Source of the DNA: Urechis unicinctus
Taxonomy: Eukaryota > Annelida > Polychaeta > Xenopneusta > Urechidae
Assembly (NCBI GenBank): GCA_034190875.2
Contig: CM067356.1
Location: forward strand, 17,732,206 to 17,796,205
Reading direction: 5' to 3'
DNA length: 64,000 nt
The number at the start of each line of letters is the position of its first letter. Position 1 is the first letter of the stretch. Positions 1-24,955 of this stretch are shown piece after piece. A model generated the notes under the pieces. It was not told where the DNA came from. It ran no database searches and worked only from the letters and a program-made list of their open reading frames with translations. The position numbers were made by a program, and so were the translations under genes.

Positions 1-2199
1 GTATGGCAAAATATAATGAAGTGGCATATCACTAGTTATCAACTCTCTTCGTTGTTAATTGTAGTTAACTTTGGTTGAGTGATTGCAATCTGTTCAAATG
101 AACAAAGGGAATGGTTTTGTAACGATTGTTTTCGATGGCTGCCTTAGAGGATGGCTTTACATTTCGCTCCCTATTATTGTTATTAACCCAATCCCAATTC
201 CAAATGTTCCCTCAACAAACCTAATGTGATGATTAGTGAGGGCCCAAAGTATCAGATATGGAAGTATTTGATCGCCCATGTGTCATGCTCTGAGCAGCCT
301 GTAAGGCTGGCACGGAAACTGTGTGGATCTTACTGCATAACCGCAATTACTGTCAGCAACATTAAGGAGTTAAAACGGAAAGGATGGAGGTGGTGCATCA
401 GCAAGGTTGATAGCATCACGAGCGTACTTTATTACCACGAGACCAAGTTGCTGTGTTCTTGAGTGAGGCAGCTTTATACCGAGGCTGCAGTCCTGTTAAC
501 AGGCTAAGACGAGTCCACCAAATGAAGATATTCCTGAAGTTAGTTATTATGCTTGTAGAAAAGGTATTGTGTTTCAATAGGCATATTCGTTGTTGGTTAC
601 TGTGTTGGTAGAACATATTTGAGAGGGCAATAACCATCTGATAAATGGATACTTTTCGAAATCACATTATTTTGCTAACAATCGTGGCGGGAATTGATCT
701 CGGATCTCTACTGATCGACAACAGTATGAACAGCTGTGTACGATTGTTTGGCGTCTTTTACTAGAGGTGCGACTCCACACAGACAAGGGCAAAGTGTATT
801 TCTTGTGTTCTGCGTTCTGAAGTAGAGCTGTGATTGCAACAACATTTCCTGTATTGTTTTCCAATGCAGTTTTGTTATTTAGTTCAGATACGCTTGTTAA
901 TGTGACTCTCATGTATATGGGAAAAAACAAATAGATTATTAAGACGTGGCGAGTAGCCGTCGCTTAATTCAACGGCAGTTGCTATAAACGAATCAAATGA
1001 CAGCAAGCACATTCACGTTATCTATGCAGATAATCATACCATACCTTTGACGTGACATTTCGTTTGGTTATACGTGGATGGTTGATATCTTACATGATCA
1101 TGGATAGCAACATCGGCATTTGAAGTGGGTATATATTAGCACGTTTGCTTGCATGTCGTAGTTATCTGCCCGAACCTCGATGATGAGCACCTCGACCCCT
1201 TGGTGTTGGGCGTCTACCTAATAATAGCTTTCCGTGAATCCAGCTATATGTGAATCACACAGATATGCCACATGATTGTACTGCCGTCTGGTGAACAATG
1301 GTATTCGAAGTCTTCGTTATTGATCGAGATTAAATGTGCATCTATACTGCAGCTTATTCTTTGTCATCAACCGTAATAGTGTTATAGATGGTGATACTCG
1401 TCATATAACTATTTCATGGCTGCACGAATGAGCTTTATTTTTACTATTAAGACTCTGAATAATAACATGGCAACAGAACAACGACTGTTCCCTGTGAAGC
1501 ATTCCTGCTAATGACTGTTTTGAAAGCACCAGCAGCAATAACAATAAATGTCTGCAGATTGCATATGTAGCTGGTACGATGTAAGAGCAAATTTTAGCTT
1601 GTGAACCCGTCAAACGTTTTATTATAATCTTTGCTGCAGACAACGTTGGGCCAGAATAGTGACATGACCGGCTTTGTCTAGTGCACCAGAATATTGATTC
1701 CCGCTATGACAGCGAGTTATTGCCGTAGAGAGTCACGAGGCGAATGGTCCTAACGATTGACAGTAATCATTTCGCTATAATACGTCGAATATTAAGAAGC
1801 AACCTCATCACATTCCTTTTGCAGATACCGTCAGGAATTCTCGTTAACGTCCCTAGCACCGACCTTATGGCCGATAGACGTTTCTGCTCTCAAATAAAAA
1901 GGCCTATTATCAAAATTTTTAATAAACAGCAACACACAGTCTATAATCCACTTCCGGTTAGTGGTGATTACCTGTGTTGCAGGTGGTTTCACCAATAGCG
2001 GAAACGTATCACAAAACAGACAACTAAGGCAAAGTAGCGCAACTTCTCAAAAGTTTATCTTGAAACATCCGCAGGTTTCTCATGAATCGATGCATCATAT
2101 ACGCATGCTTATAGGGCGTGGCTTGGATCAACTAAATGATCTATTTTGCATCGGATCAACCGATCATCAGTTATGCATGTTGAGGTAATCTCCAAATTA
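1..2199. repeat. Direct segmental duplication, copy A (cut by window edge)
   Basis: This segment matches 4031-6193 almost base for base in the same orientation. Differences are scattered substitutions and small indels, for example about 13 extra bases near 607-620 and about 28 extra near 1289-1316 that copy B lacks. The match begins at base 1, so the true left end probably lies outside the window. It stops sharply at 2199, after which the two loci share nothing. Reading frames inside are short and resemble no protein I know. No reverse transcriptase, transposase or terminal inverted repeat was recognised. Confidence 0.9.
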
Positions 2200-3164
2200 A
2201 CATAACCAACTTTCGCTGCACATCGCAGCAATACATAAGAAGACCGGTGTACGAACTTTTGTTTTACAGTCTGTAAAAGCCTCCTTCAGCGAAATGTAAT
2301 GACCAGATCAGATGAGTGGCATCGATGGACCACAAGTCGCCCAACAGCATACCTCAAAGTTGATGGAATACAAAGCCAATAAAGAATATATGTGCCGGTA
2401 TATTCTACTAAAGTACTCTTTTTCACGAATCTGAATGGATAGTTCTCATTCCCATCATGAGTAACACGTAAGGTGAAGCTATTTAGAAATCGTTATACAG
2501 TTCAAAACAGTTAATTGCTCAGATTGATGGCTTCAAAAGTTATCATGCAGCTATACATGTGCCTTTTCCTCTGAATACATTCAATATATAAAACGTGCAG
2601 AGGCCAGAATTCATCAGACGACATGTGCTACACAGTACCGTCTTCTTGTTATAGCAGCGCGCAATGCCGATAGTTTAAAGATGCACTCAAATATAACACA
2701 ATATCGTCACCTCGTTGAGGCTTTCTATTTGCAGTCCAATATATATTCAGGCACTTTTCAAGTTTATCTTGCAGATATGGAGACATAGCAACATATTTTC
2801 TTGGAACTTGTAATGAATCAATAATCTGCAAACATAATCAGCAAGCGTTCCGAGGTTTAGAAGTAATTGAGATCCCGGATGACGTAATTGCAATGCATAA
2901 TCGAGGCACTTATTTAAATGATACCATGTGATGCTGCTATTTAATTGTTCTCACTCATCGCACTCGACGCAAAAAGGTGAATTGTTTCGTAGTACAAAGG
3001 CAATTGCAATATATGTGCATGACAACCTCACCTAGAAAGCTTAATGCGCATATTAATTTCGTTGCTTTTTGGTTGGGTTTTGCTCACAAGGGTTGATACC
3101 GCAGTCTACAGAACAACGCTCAGATGGCCAAATAACAATATCAAACGCAAACGTTATTATTATA
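2200..3164. other. Non-coding spacer between the duplicate copies
   Basis: No convincing coding exon or RNA gene was seen. A short motif near 3099 (CCGCAGTCTACA followed closely by ACAACGCT) recurs near 8159, suggesting the tip of a dispersed repeat. Confidence 0.5.
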
Positions 3165-3745
<581 letters not shown>

Positions 3746-4030
3746 CACACGCACACACAAATAATGCATGCACGATAGACCTGTTTTGTGATATGCATGT
3801 ACGTCAATACCGATAATAACTTCTACACCTAGTAGGCACGCCGTGTTGCCTGAGGTGCCTGTTTTATCCTGCATAATCCATCCCTTAGGCGATCAGAAAT
3901 TTTCCGGGTTGCACTTGACATTATGCGTAATATAGTGTTTCTTCTCCAAACCTTCTCTATGTTATTGGGCGGCCGTAGTGTATAGTGTGCCATAGCCACA
4001 CACAATGTGATATTAAGCATTGTCTATAAG

Positions 4031-6193
4031 GTATGGCGAAATATAATGAAGTGGCATATCACTAGTTATCAACTCTCTTCGTTGTTAATTGTAGTTAACT
4101 TTCGTTGAGTGAGTGCAATCTGTTCAAATGAACAAAGGGAATGGTTTTGTAACGATTGTTTGCGATGGCTGCCTTAGAGGATGGCTTTACATTTCGCTCC
4201 CTATTATTGTTATTAACCCAATCCCAATTCCAAATGTTCCCTCAACAACCTCATGTGATGATTAGTGTGGGCCCAAAGTATCAGATATGGAAGTATTTGA
4301 TCGCCCATGTGTCATGCTCTGAGCAGCCTGTAAGGCTGGCACGGAAACTGTGTGGATCTTACTGCATAACCGCAATTACTGTCAGCAACATTAAGGAGTT
4401 AAAACGGAAAGGATGGAGGTGGTGCATCAGCAAGGATGATAGCATCACGAGCGTACTTTATTACCACGAGACCAAGTTGCTGTGTTCTTGAGTGAGGCAG
4501 CTTTATACCGAGGCTGCAGTCCTGTTAACAGGCTAAGACGAGTCCACTAAATGAAGATATTCCTGAAGTTAGTTATTATGCTTGTAGAAAAGGTATTGTG
4601 TTTCAATAGGCATTTTCGTTGTTGGTTACTGTGTTGAGAGGGCAATAACCATCTGATAAATGGTTACTTTTCGAAATCACATTATTTTGCTAACAATCGT
4701 GGCGGGAATTGATCTCGGATCTCTACTGATCGACAACAGCATGAACAGCTGTGTACGATTGTTTGGCGTCTTTTACTAGAGGTGCGACTCCACACATACA
4801 AGGGCAAAGTGTATTTCTTGTGTTCTGCGTTCTGAAGTAGAGCTGTGATTGAAACAACATTTCCTGTATTGTTTTCCAATGCAGTTTTGTTATTCAGTTC
4901 AGATACGCTTGTTAATGTGACTCTCGTGTATAGGGGAAAAAACAAATAGATTATTAAGACGTGGCGAGTAGCCGTCGCTTAATTCAACGGCAGTTGCTAA
5001 AAACGAATCAAATGACAGCAAGCACATTCACGTTATCTATGCAGATAATCATACCATACCTTTGACGTGACATTTCGTTTGGTTATACGTGGATGGTTGA
5101 TATCTTACATGATCATGGATAGCAACATCGGCATTTGAAGTGGGTATATATTGGCACGTTTGCTTGCATGTCGTAGTTATCTGCCCGAACCTCGATGATG
5201 AGCGCCTCGACCCCTTGGTGTTGGGCGTCTACCTAATAATAGCTTTCCGTGAATCCAGCTATATGTGAATCACACAGATATGCCACATGATTGTACTGCC
5301 GTCTGGTTGTTGATTGAGATTAAATGTGCATCTATACTGCAGCTTATTCTTTGTCATCAACCGTATTAGTGTTATAGATGGTGATACTCGTCATATAACT
5401 ATTTCACGGCTGCACGAATGAGCTTTATTTTTACTATTAAGACTCTGAATAATAACATGGCAACAGAACAACGACTGTTCCCTGTGAAGCATTCCTACTA
5501 ATGACTGTTTTGAAAGCACCAGCAGCAATAACAATAAATGTCTGCAGATTGCATATGTAGCTGGTACGATGTAAGAGCAAATTTTAGCTTGTGAACCCGT
5601 CAAACGTTTTATTATAATCTTTGCTGCAGACAACGTTGGGCCAGAATAGTGACATGACCGGCTTTGTCTAGTGCACCAGAATATTGATTCCCGCTATGAC
5701 AGCGAGTTATTGCCGTAGAGAGTCACGAGGCGAATGGTCCTAACGATTGACACGAAGTAATCATTTCGCTATAATACGTCGAATATTAAGAAGCAACCTC
5801 ATCACATTCCTTTTGCAGATACCGTCAGGAATTCTCGTTAACGTCCCTAGCACCGACCTTATGGCCGATAGACGTTTCTGCTCTCAAATAAAAAGGCCTA
5901 TTATCAAAATTTGTAATAAACAGCAATACACAGTCTATAATCCACTTCCGGTTAGTGGTGATTACCTGTGTTGCAGGTGGTTTCACCAATAGCGGAAACG
6001 TATCACAAAACAGACAACTAAGGCAAAGTAGCGCATTTTCTCCAAAGTTTATCTTAAAACATCCGCAGGTTTCTCATGAATTGATGCATCATATACGCAT
6101 GCTTATAGGGCGTGGCTTGGATCAACTAAATGATCTATTTTGCATCGGATCAACCGATCATCAGTTATGCATGTTGAGGTAATCTCCAAATTA
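4031..6193. repeat. Direct segmental duplication, copy B
   Basis: Second copy of 1-2199, in the same orientation and offset by 4030 bases at the start and about 3994 at the end because of net deletions. Both boundaries are visible here: it starts at the GTATGGCGAAATAT motif and ends at CTCCAAATTA. The intervening 1.8 kb is not repeated after copy B, so this is not a simple two-unit tandem array within the window. Origin unknown: segmental duplication, a large satellite unit, or two insertions of one non-coding element. Confidence 0.9.
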
Positions 6194-7306
6194 TGGGATG
6201 ACACTAGAGCCACTCTTTATTTGTTCAATAACATAATGAACAGATATATTATTCCCCAATAGATCGATATATGCGAATAAGGTCACATTATTGGACCATA
6301 TTAAATCAAGACTATGACCTGTAACATATGAATAAACCTGAACAGCCTATCTTGCCCTACACTGTTGTCCTCTGCGCAATCTCATAACCTGCTTTCTATT
6401 GGTACCCAGTGGTTGTCGTTCGCTAAGCAATCACGCCATTTTCTAGTTTGTCTTGCTGATGCAGAGGCGTTATATGTGACAAATCTCACCAAAAACTGCC
6501 GATATGTCTATAATGACAGTGCACCTCTGCATCAACACAGCATCTAGTATTGCCCTCACGACGCTCTTATCATATATCTAAATCCAGGTGCTAACTATGT
6601 TGTATATATTCAGCGCCATATAACCTGATTGTATCGCTGGTGTTCGTTATGCCTCACGTGTGAAATGAATTCCTCCTGCTGTATCTCCATGGTGTCGAGA
6701 TGACGCGGGGCGTGGGATAACAATAACGTGACGCGTCAAAGTAGAATTACCACAAACGTTCTCAATTACACCAAATACAATAATGCATGGATGGTTGAGA
6801 ATTGATCATATGTCGTCACGGATATAAAAAACATCGTTTCAAGTATTCTTGTATGTCTAAGTAAACCCGTATGTCTCAGCAAACCTCCATTACCAAACAT
6901 GACACTATGTGTTTACAAACGATTTGAAAAAAGGCAAGCATTTACCCCTCCTGATTGAGTAATGATGCTTCACATATCATAATAATCCGTAGAACTTGGT
7001 CACTGCGCTGCAATCTTTGTTTAAGACATGGAGCAAAATGTGGTATATACGTATAGCATAAATCCTGCACCTTAAAGTAAAAATTAATCGAATGTTAATA
7101 AAGTCATAACAGTTGTGCGAGCCATTCTATCAGGTGATTATCTGATTCCTGGAATGCTAACTACCTGACTCCATGTGCCATTTGGCTGATAATGCAGTTG
7201 TCGTATTGCAATGATAACCAGTGGCAGAGAGATCCGCGATCATCAAGGGATAGGTAGCATACATATAGTTGGATGACTCCTCATTATATCGAGCAACTCA
7301 TCGTTG
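6194..7306. other. Intergenic DNA, no gene seen
   Basis: No coding exon recognised. A 10-bp inverted pair (GATGCAGAGG near 6457, CCTCTGCATC near 6523) could form a hairpin but is not tied to any known element. Confidence 0.5.
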
Positions 7307-7470
7307 GATGGCTGTGTAAGATGTTCCAGCTGTTTACTTTGATGGCTGTGTAAGATGTTCCAGCTGTTTACTTTGATGGCTGTGTAAGATGTTCCAGCTG
7401 TTATCTTTGATGGCTGTGTAAGATGTTCCAGCTGTTATCTTTGATGGATGTGTACGATCCTCCAGCTGCG
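7307..7470. repeat. 34-bp minisatellite, about 5 copies
   Basis: Tandem units start at 7307, 7341, 7375, 7409 and 7443, each beginning GATGG and containing GTAAGATGTTCCAGCTG. The last copy is degenerate. No coding role. Confidence 0.9.
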
Positions 7471-7816
7471 TTCCCTGCTTTAATAATTCATTTAAACTTC
7501 CTAAACATGCTTCTTTATTTGCTTTTTGAAACCCATGCACTATTTGTGTGGTATATACTTCATCTTTGGATGAATGAATGAACAGTCTTGTCAGTATTGC
7601 AGTTGATGGTACTCATCACAATCTAATGTACATCTATATGAATGTCTGAAAGTTGATACAGAGCAACGAATAATAAGATGAGTGTATGGTTATCATTTTG
7701 CTAAAAGGCGATGATAAATGAGGAAATGGTTTATCACATTCATTTCATGTTTCAAGTTAATTAACGTAAATCGTTTCTTTCTTTGCTATCTCAGCTGGTG
7801 TCTGTTTAAAGCAAAA

Positions 7817-13002
<5,186 letters not shown>

Positions 13003-14242
13003 ACCTTCATGGTTTTCATCCTCGCAATGTTGTAAGTTAACAGTTCTATTTTGCAATTATTCTAGATTTGTGACCAGCGGATATGGAATCATTTTAACGG
13101 TTGTATCGCTCATACTAAGACTGGTGCGGAAATTGAATGAGTGACTCCTGCCTGCTGTTTGGTGTGGTTCTGGTAACAGGTGAGGGTGAGGCGAACTAAC
13201 AACAATGATTTGCCTGGATTCTGTCACTGTTAATGTGTGGGCGGGACTAATTGAGTGGATATCCACAGTAAAATTTAAACCCTACACACCGTCATACAGC
13301 TAGTCATCTGTTTGTACTGCCAAAATTGACGTATTTATGATTCCTCTAGTGGTTACCATTCATTTACAAGTCACCATAAACTTATCCCATGATGATCACA
13401 CAAAGATGATACGATAAGTGGTAGTATAGATGGGCAAGGTACAGTATTCAAAGAAGAGGCTTTGTAACAAAGCACCTTAAGATGCTCAACATCATGAATT
13501 ATTGTTGTTGCAATACAAAGCCGATGATGAATGACTTGCTTATAATTACACGGTTTGTTATAGATGTTTTTACCTCTAGGTAACATCGAGCGAGTGCATG
13601 CCTGAATCCTTTCAACAGACCAGTGGGATCACATTGGCGTAAAATATACCCAAAGTGCAGAATAAAAGAGATTCCACATAGTAGACTTTCTATTCAAAAC
13701 AACTAAACTCGGAAACCCCAAGCACCAAAAGCCACTATCCCTATCAGTATGTTAATATTCAGACCATCGGTCGCTATATATATACGAAATATTTTCCTAC
13801 TGTCTACAAAACCTTATATTTAATCATCACAATACCTCTGTTGTCACATTTTATTCAATACCCTAATGTATGATTAGTGATTGTAGCGCGTTATTTGTGA
13901 TAAGGTATCCACATCGGATATCTCGTCTGTATATATGTTGATTATTTTTTCCTTTTATTATAAAACAGATGGCGAATCCTTAGTTCATGAACAACTCACA
14001 ATGAATTAATCCGCGGATGTCACCGCCACACTTTGTCCCTCTGACTGCGCGACATACTCATTTTAATGATTTGTCTTGATTTTGTCCTGACACAACTTCA
14101 TTCGACCGCCGCACGAGCTCTTCTGGTATGCTATCACAAGTGAACATCTATACCAAGTTACTTTTGCACTTGAAGCAGGAACCTCGTAATGACCACGCAT
14201 GGGTAGTAATGCACACGAAAGACAAATCCATTAACTTCCAAT

Positions 14243-14352
14243 GCTTCCGTCACTGATTTGCCAGGTGGCCGCTTTCATCACTGATTTGCCAAAGTGGCCG
14301 CTTCCATCACTGATTTGACAAGCGGTCGCTTGCATCACTGATTTACCAGGTG
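14243..14352. repeat. About 32-bp tandem repeat, about 3-4 copies
   Basis: Units contain ATCACTGATTTGCCA followed by a variable GGTGGCCGCTT-like segment. Degenerate copies; no gene nearby. Confidence 0.85.
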
Positions 14353-15180
14353 GGATAGAATATGCTCATCCATTTCGAATTTATTCGGACTAATTTTTGT
14401 CAATGGCAGTCGTGAATTGTTTACTTACGCTAGTTGATATGACTCGATCGGTGATTGTTCCAATACTCAAAAACAAACATTTCTAGACAACTGTGTCGTA
14501 AACATAGAGGTAGTGTGTATTGAATTTGGAGTTCCTCAGAACAAATAATCATCACCACACCTCCGTTACCTCATCCGACCGCTGTCTTTATGCAAGATGG
14601 TGACGCTGTAGCTCGCTGTGCGACACATTGAGCAGACGAAACAGGAAACACTTTAACAATGGTTCAATTTGATATTTGTAAGTCAACCTGCAGCAGTGAG
14701 CGAAGTCGCGTGGCTGTGGGCGGGGCGGGGTGGGGAATGTCGCGTGGCTGTACGCGTGTGTCGCGGCTACTGTACATACTGTTGACAAATGCAGTCCTAG
14801 TTGTAAACTAGAATGTGATTGTATATATAATTACTGACGACAAACGGGGGCCGAATGTGGACATACTCCATTCATATTTACTAAATGTATAATGATTGTT
14901 TATCCACTAAATGTCATTGACGTCAGTCCTGACTCAACAAATGATTCTAAACTGGGTGAAAGGGAATGAGGTAGCAAACACTCTTGACCAGCTAACGATC
15001 AATATTAAGTGTTTCATTAAGCAGCCAATCTCTTGTTACATTGTAGCATACAATGGCTTTAAACACATGCCAACTATAATCACATGAGGAGGAATAATAA
15101 TCTTTGCAAAAACATACAAATCTGTGTTGCGAATTGGCAACAAGCATAATATATTAACATTCTTGCACTGCAAACAATAA

Positions 15181-15382
15181 CAGGCCCGTAGCTAGTGGGG
15201 GTTCGAGTGGTTCGAACGAACCGCCCACTTTGCCCAGAAAGGTCCGCCTTACTCTAGCGCATAGATATATCGTGTGTCGATGGTACCTTTAATTATGGTC
15301 AGTATGAGCCAGGAGAACGGTCCACAATTGAGGGGAAAAGAACCCCCCCACCCCCCCACTAAAAATCCTGGCTACGGGCCTG
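15181..15382. mobile_element. MITE with 12-bp inverted ends and AATAA target duplication
   Basis: The element starts CAGGCCCGTAGC and ends GCTACGGGCCTG, a perfect 12-bp terminal inverted repeat. It is flanked on both sides by AATAA (15176-15180 and 15383-15387), which reads as a 5-bp target-site duplication. At 202 bp with no coding capacity it is a non-autonomous DNA transposon. The superfamily cannot be fixed from this one copy. Confidence 0.85.
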
Positions 15383-17805
15383 AATAAACATGCTCACATT
15401 TTACTGAAATCAATATATTTCTTCAAACCGTGCAAGAGATTGCAATACGACCAATGCTATCCACATGAAATTCCAATTGAAGTTGAATGAGATTAATTTT
15501 GTGTCATTTGGAGAGTAAAATTACAACCATTCCGCTTCAACGCCACTGCACAATGACTAATGCAGGACGACGGGCTCGTGTTGATTTGAGTTGTGCTGCA
15601 AGCATCAGGCTCATTATCACAAATGAGTTCTGCATTTTATGAATTTTAAAAACTGTTATTTGAGTCCTGAGCAAGGGCATCTACGTAATGATTATAGATG
15701 ATGTAGAAATGGAATGTGAAGTCGATGTACGAAATGATACTTATGACGTTTGTGATTTGACTTCGAAATTAGCACACCCACTCAAATCGCATGTAGGCAA
15801 ATCCCGATATATTCAACCATGTACATGATAAAACGTGCATCATCGCCCTCAATAGGGTTCTATCTTACATGACCTAACTTGCCGTAATTGGATAGTCAAG
15901 AAGTTGAAGGTTTCGTTTGATGCTCGAATATTTGTGAACGCTTATATCTATCTGTCTGCCTGTGTTTCTGCCTGTGTTTCTGCCTGTCTATTCTCGATGC
16001 ATATGAATATGGGGCGCTCTAAAAATGTCAAAATAACTTCATTTAGGGTAACTTTATATGCTGCAAATCAATAGTAGATTGCATTTGTTCTCAGATCTAA
16101 TCTGAGATCGAAGGAGAAAAAATATGAGACCTAAGTGTGTGAAAAATGCGTTGCCATCTACAATGGGAGGCGCCACGTAGTGGCAGTAGAGAAAGAGCTG
16201 ATAATCATGTTGAAGCCTAATGGTTTCATTACACCGAAAATACGGGGATAAAGGGGAGGGTCACTGCGAGGGTTTTGGTGGGGTCACATCGGGGATCGCC
16301 GCGGTGTCACGGCAGGATTAGGGCGGGTACAAGGAAGAATTCGGTTCGGGCCACAGCTGGGATTAAGGTGTTGTCACGACGGGGATGACAGTGGCAGTAC
16401 GGCAGGTATCTGGGGATCCCGCCATTAACTGTCGCGTTGCAATTAACCTTGCGAACGTATCTTCATGAACGAAACGTCCGAGTCATTAACAGGTAATCGC
16501 CAGGTAATCGACAACAATGATATTTTTATCATATATGTTTTTTTCTTAATTCAAAAGCCCTTCATCAACTCAACAGCTCTTTTTACTTTACTTGTCAGCA
16601 AACATCTTCAGGGTTTCTGTATCAGTCAGCCAGTCATAAGTGTAACCTAGTCATTCATCTCATAGCTCAAACAGCCAACATAAATACCGTCATGAACAAA
16701 ACTTCCGGGCATTAGGAGATGCCGTACTCAACTGTCGCATTACGCAGAATAACCATGGTAATTTATATGTATATTTATATCTGGACAACGCCATGCTGAC
16801 ATATAAACATAATGCGCTTCACAAAAATTATTTATCTAGAATCTCCTTAAAGGGTTTTTTTGTATATTTGTCTCAACCAAGATGTATATTTCCCTGGCAG
16901 TTAATGCCGGGCTTCCTGCTGGTGAGTATTAAACAAACGCTTTGGATGCAGTGTAAGTGCAATCAAGGAATATAAAGGTCTCAATGAGTACAACAAGAAA
17001 TTCAGACGTCGCTGCATTCTGACGAAACACCTGAATTGTGTTCCTGTTGGACTATTTCTATTTATATCTAAAACATACTGAAACATACCAGATATTTAAG
17101 GACAGGGTCATCAACAATGATGCCCAAGTAAGCATGATTATTCCAAACGCCCGATGGCCAAAAAGGACCAATCGGTTGATTTGTAATTCATGGGATGGTC
17201 TTACGTTACTAATCCAAATAGCGGAGTGAAGACAGATGTAATTAATTTCATCAAATAAATAAGGTCACAAGTAGAACTTTGGAACATTTATTGGGTCTAT
17301 AAAAAATAGGAAGCCTGACATGGGGGATTTAGTTTTACATCTGTGTTGACAGAATGTTGGGGCCATCATTGTAACAAGATCTAATTATACCTGCCTCTTA
17401 CTCGTCGTGGTGGTTAGGTACTGGAGAGCATAGAGAACTGGGGCTTAAGTCACTTAAAGTGATGAGGTGATATCGTGACGGTGATGGATGGGGACGATTG
17501 CGATGATTGGCCCGTGCTATTTACCCCAGAGCACAACCCCGTTACTCAAACCGCTGCTGGGATGCCAAACCAGAAAGGGAAAAACACCAGTTAATTATGC
17601 AAACCACGTGGTCTGTTATAACGTTAAGCAGAAACGCCAGAATAGGCCATCGGCTGAGAATTGACAGCTTATCATTGCCTTCAACCTTCTCTTGTACTAC
17701 AGCAATCGACTTGACAGTATCAAAAATGGTTATACATGTGACAGCGAATGCCTGCTTTACGAACACCTTTCTTTCACGGACGCTCTCAACAGTACTATAT
17801 TAGAC

Positions 17806-17806
<1 letters not shown>
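15383..17806. other. Intergenic DNA, gene-poor
   Basis: No recognised gene. Around 16240-16420 there is a G-rich patch with a loosely repeated GGTCAC...GGGAT pattern, which may be a degenerate tandem repeat. A possible mini-exon near 16901-16919, between a good acceptor and a GTGAGT donor, has no partner I can find. Confidence 0.45.
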
Positions 17807-17839
<33 letters not shown>

Positions 17840-17863
17840 ACCCCCCCCCCCCCCCCCCCCCCC
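17807..17863. repeat. Poly-C tract interrupted by one A
   Basis: 33 C, one A at 17840, then 23 C. The complementary strand is a G tract able to form a quadruplex, the C strand an i-motif. The overlapping proline-rich frames are artefacts. The exact length is likely polymorphic and sequencing-sensitive. Confidence 0.9.
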
Positions 17864-18808
17864 AATCATCCCCCGCCCTAGGGCCTCCAATCCGCCTGTC
17901 ATGCATAACGCACAACGAATACATGTTCTGGGCCAATGTTCAAGATATCATTGCTGGCAATAACCCAACCAAAGTTGACACCGCAAATGGTAAGCTGAGT
18001 AATTTGATAACGACGAAACCCAATTCTCTGTCAAGATTCCATTTTCTAATCCGGTTGTCTATGATGCCTAAGACTTTGCTTTTCTGAGTGGAGTTCCAGG
18101 ATGTGCGATCTCAAAACTTGCATGGCGATAATGAACATTCATTAACTTCATTTGAAACATTACAGAGTAGAGCTTTAGAGAAAAATAAACGATCTAGCAC
18201 GGGAGACATAGTTCTTGTTGCCGTTTTTGGATAAAGATACGCAGTTGAATTATGACGAATTTATATCATTCAATCAGCGTTCAAAACAATATTCATGATT
18301 GTACGAGCAGCTCCATTGGCTTATATGAGTGTTCAATTCCCTGCGCGAGCTCTGAAGCCAATCACTCAGGGAAATTGTCTAAAACTAAATGTTAAGTCGG
18401 TGATCAAATTTTAAAATGTATGAAAATGACTCCAAACACCGATAGATAAAGATTTAAAGGTGACTACCGTTCGCGGACTCAAGTGAAGACGACTCTATTT
18501 AAGATTCTTTATGGATACGGCCCCAGACGTTCCCATTCTGTGGTAACTACATGCTTGGAGTGAATAAGTAAATGAGAAAATTGCATTTTTATGTTGATGA
18601 TTCTCGAAACAAATCTTGCTAGACAAGTTAAATATCATGATAGAATCATGAGGTTTGTGGGGTGATTGTCTAATCCTGGCTCAATGGTCAATATAATTGG
18701 GTGTCAAGCCGACAATTGATTGTAGCGTTGACAATGTTTAACCTTAAAGCTATCTTCTGAAGAGCTCGCGCCCTGCGTGGATTTGTGCGCAGCTTGCATG
18801 TGATCAAA

Positions 18809-18818
18809 ATTGGCCAAT
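18809..18818. promoter_or_regulatory. Palindromic CCAAT box upstream of ERK
   Basis: ATTGGCCAAT lies about 50 bp upstream of the ERK start codon, so it carries a CCAAT box on both strands (NF-Y type, from general knowledge). Its closeness to the ATG implies a short 5' UTR or a position within it. No TATA box is evident. Confidence 0.45.
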
Positions 18819-18866
18819 GACAGAGCGCAAATCCATTAGCATCACAACTATCCTGATTCAACCAAA

Positions 18867-24955
<6,089 letters not shown>

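Noticed and set aside
17692-18087. Proline-rich ORF
   Set aside because: The proline run is the poly-C tract; flanking residues resemble no family.
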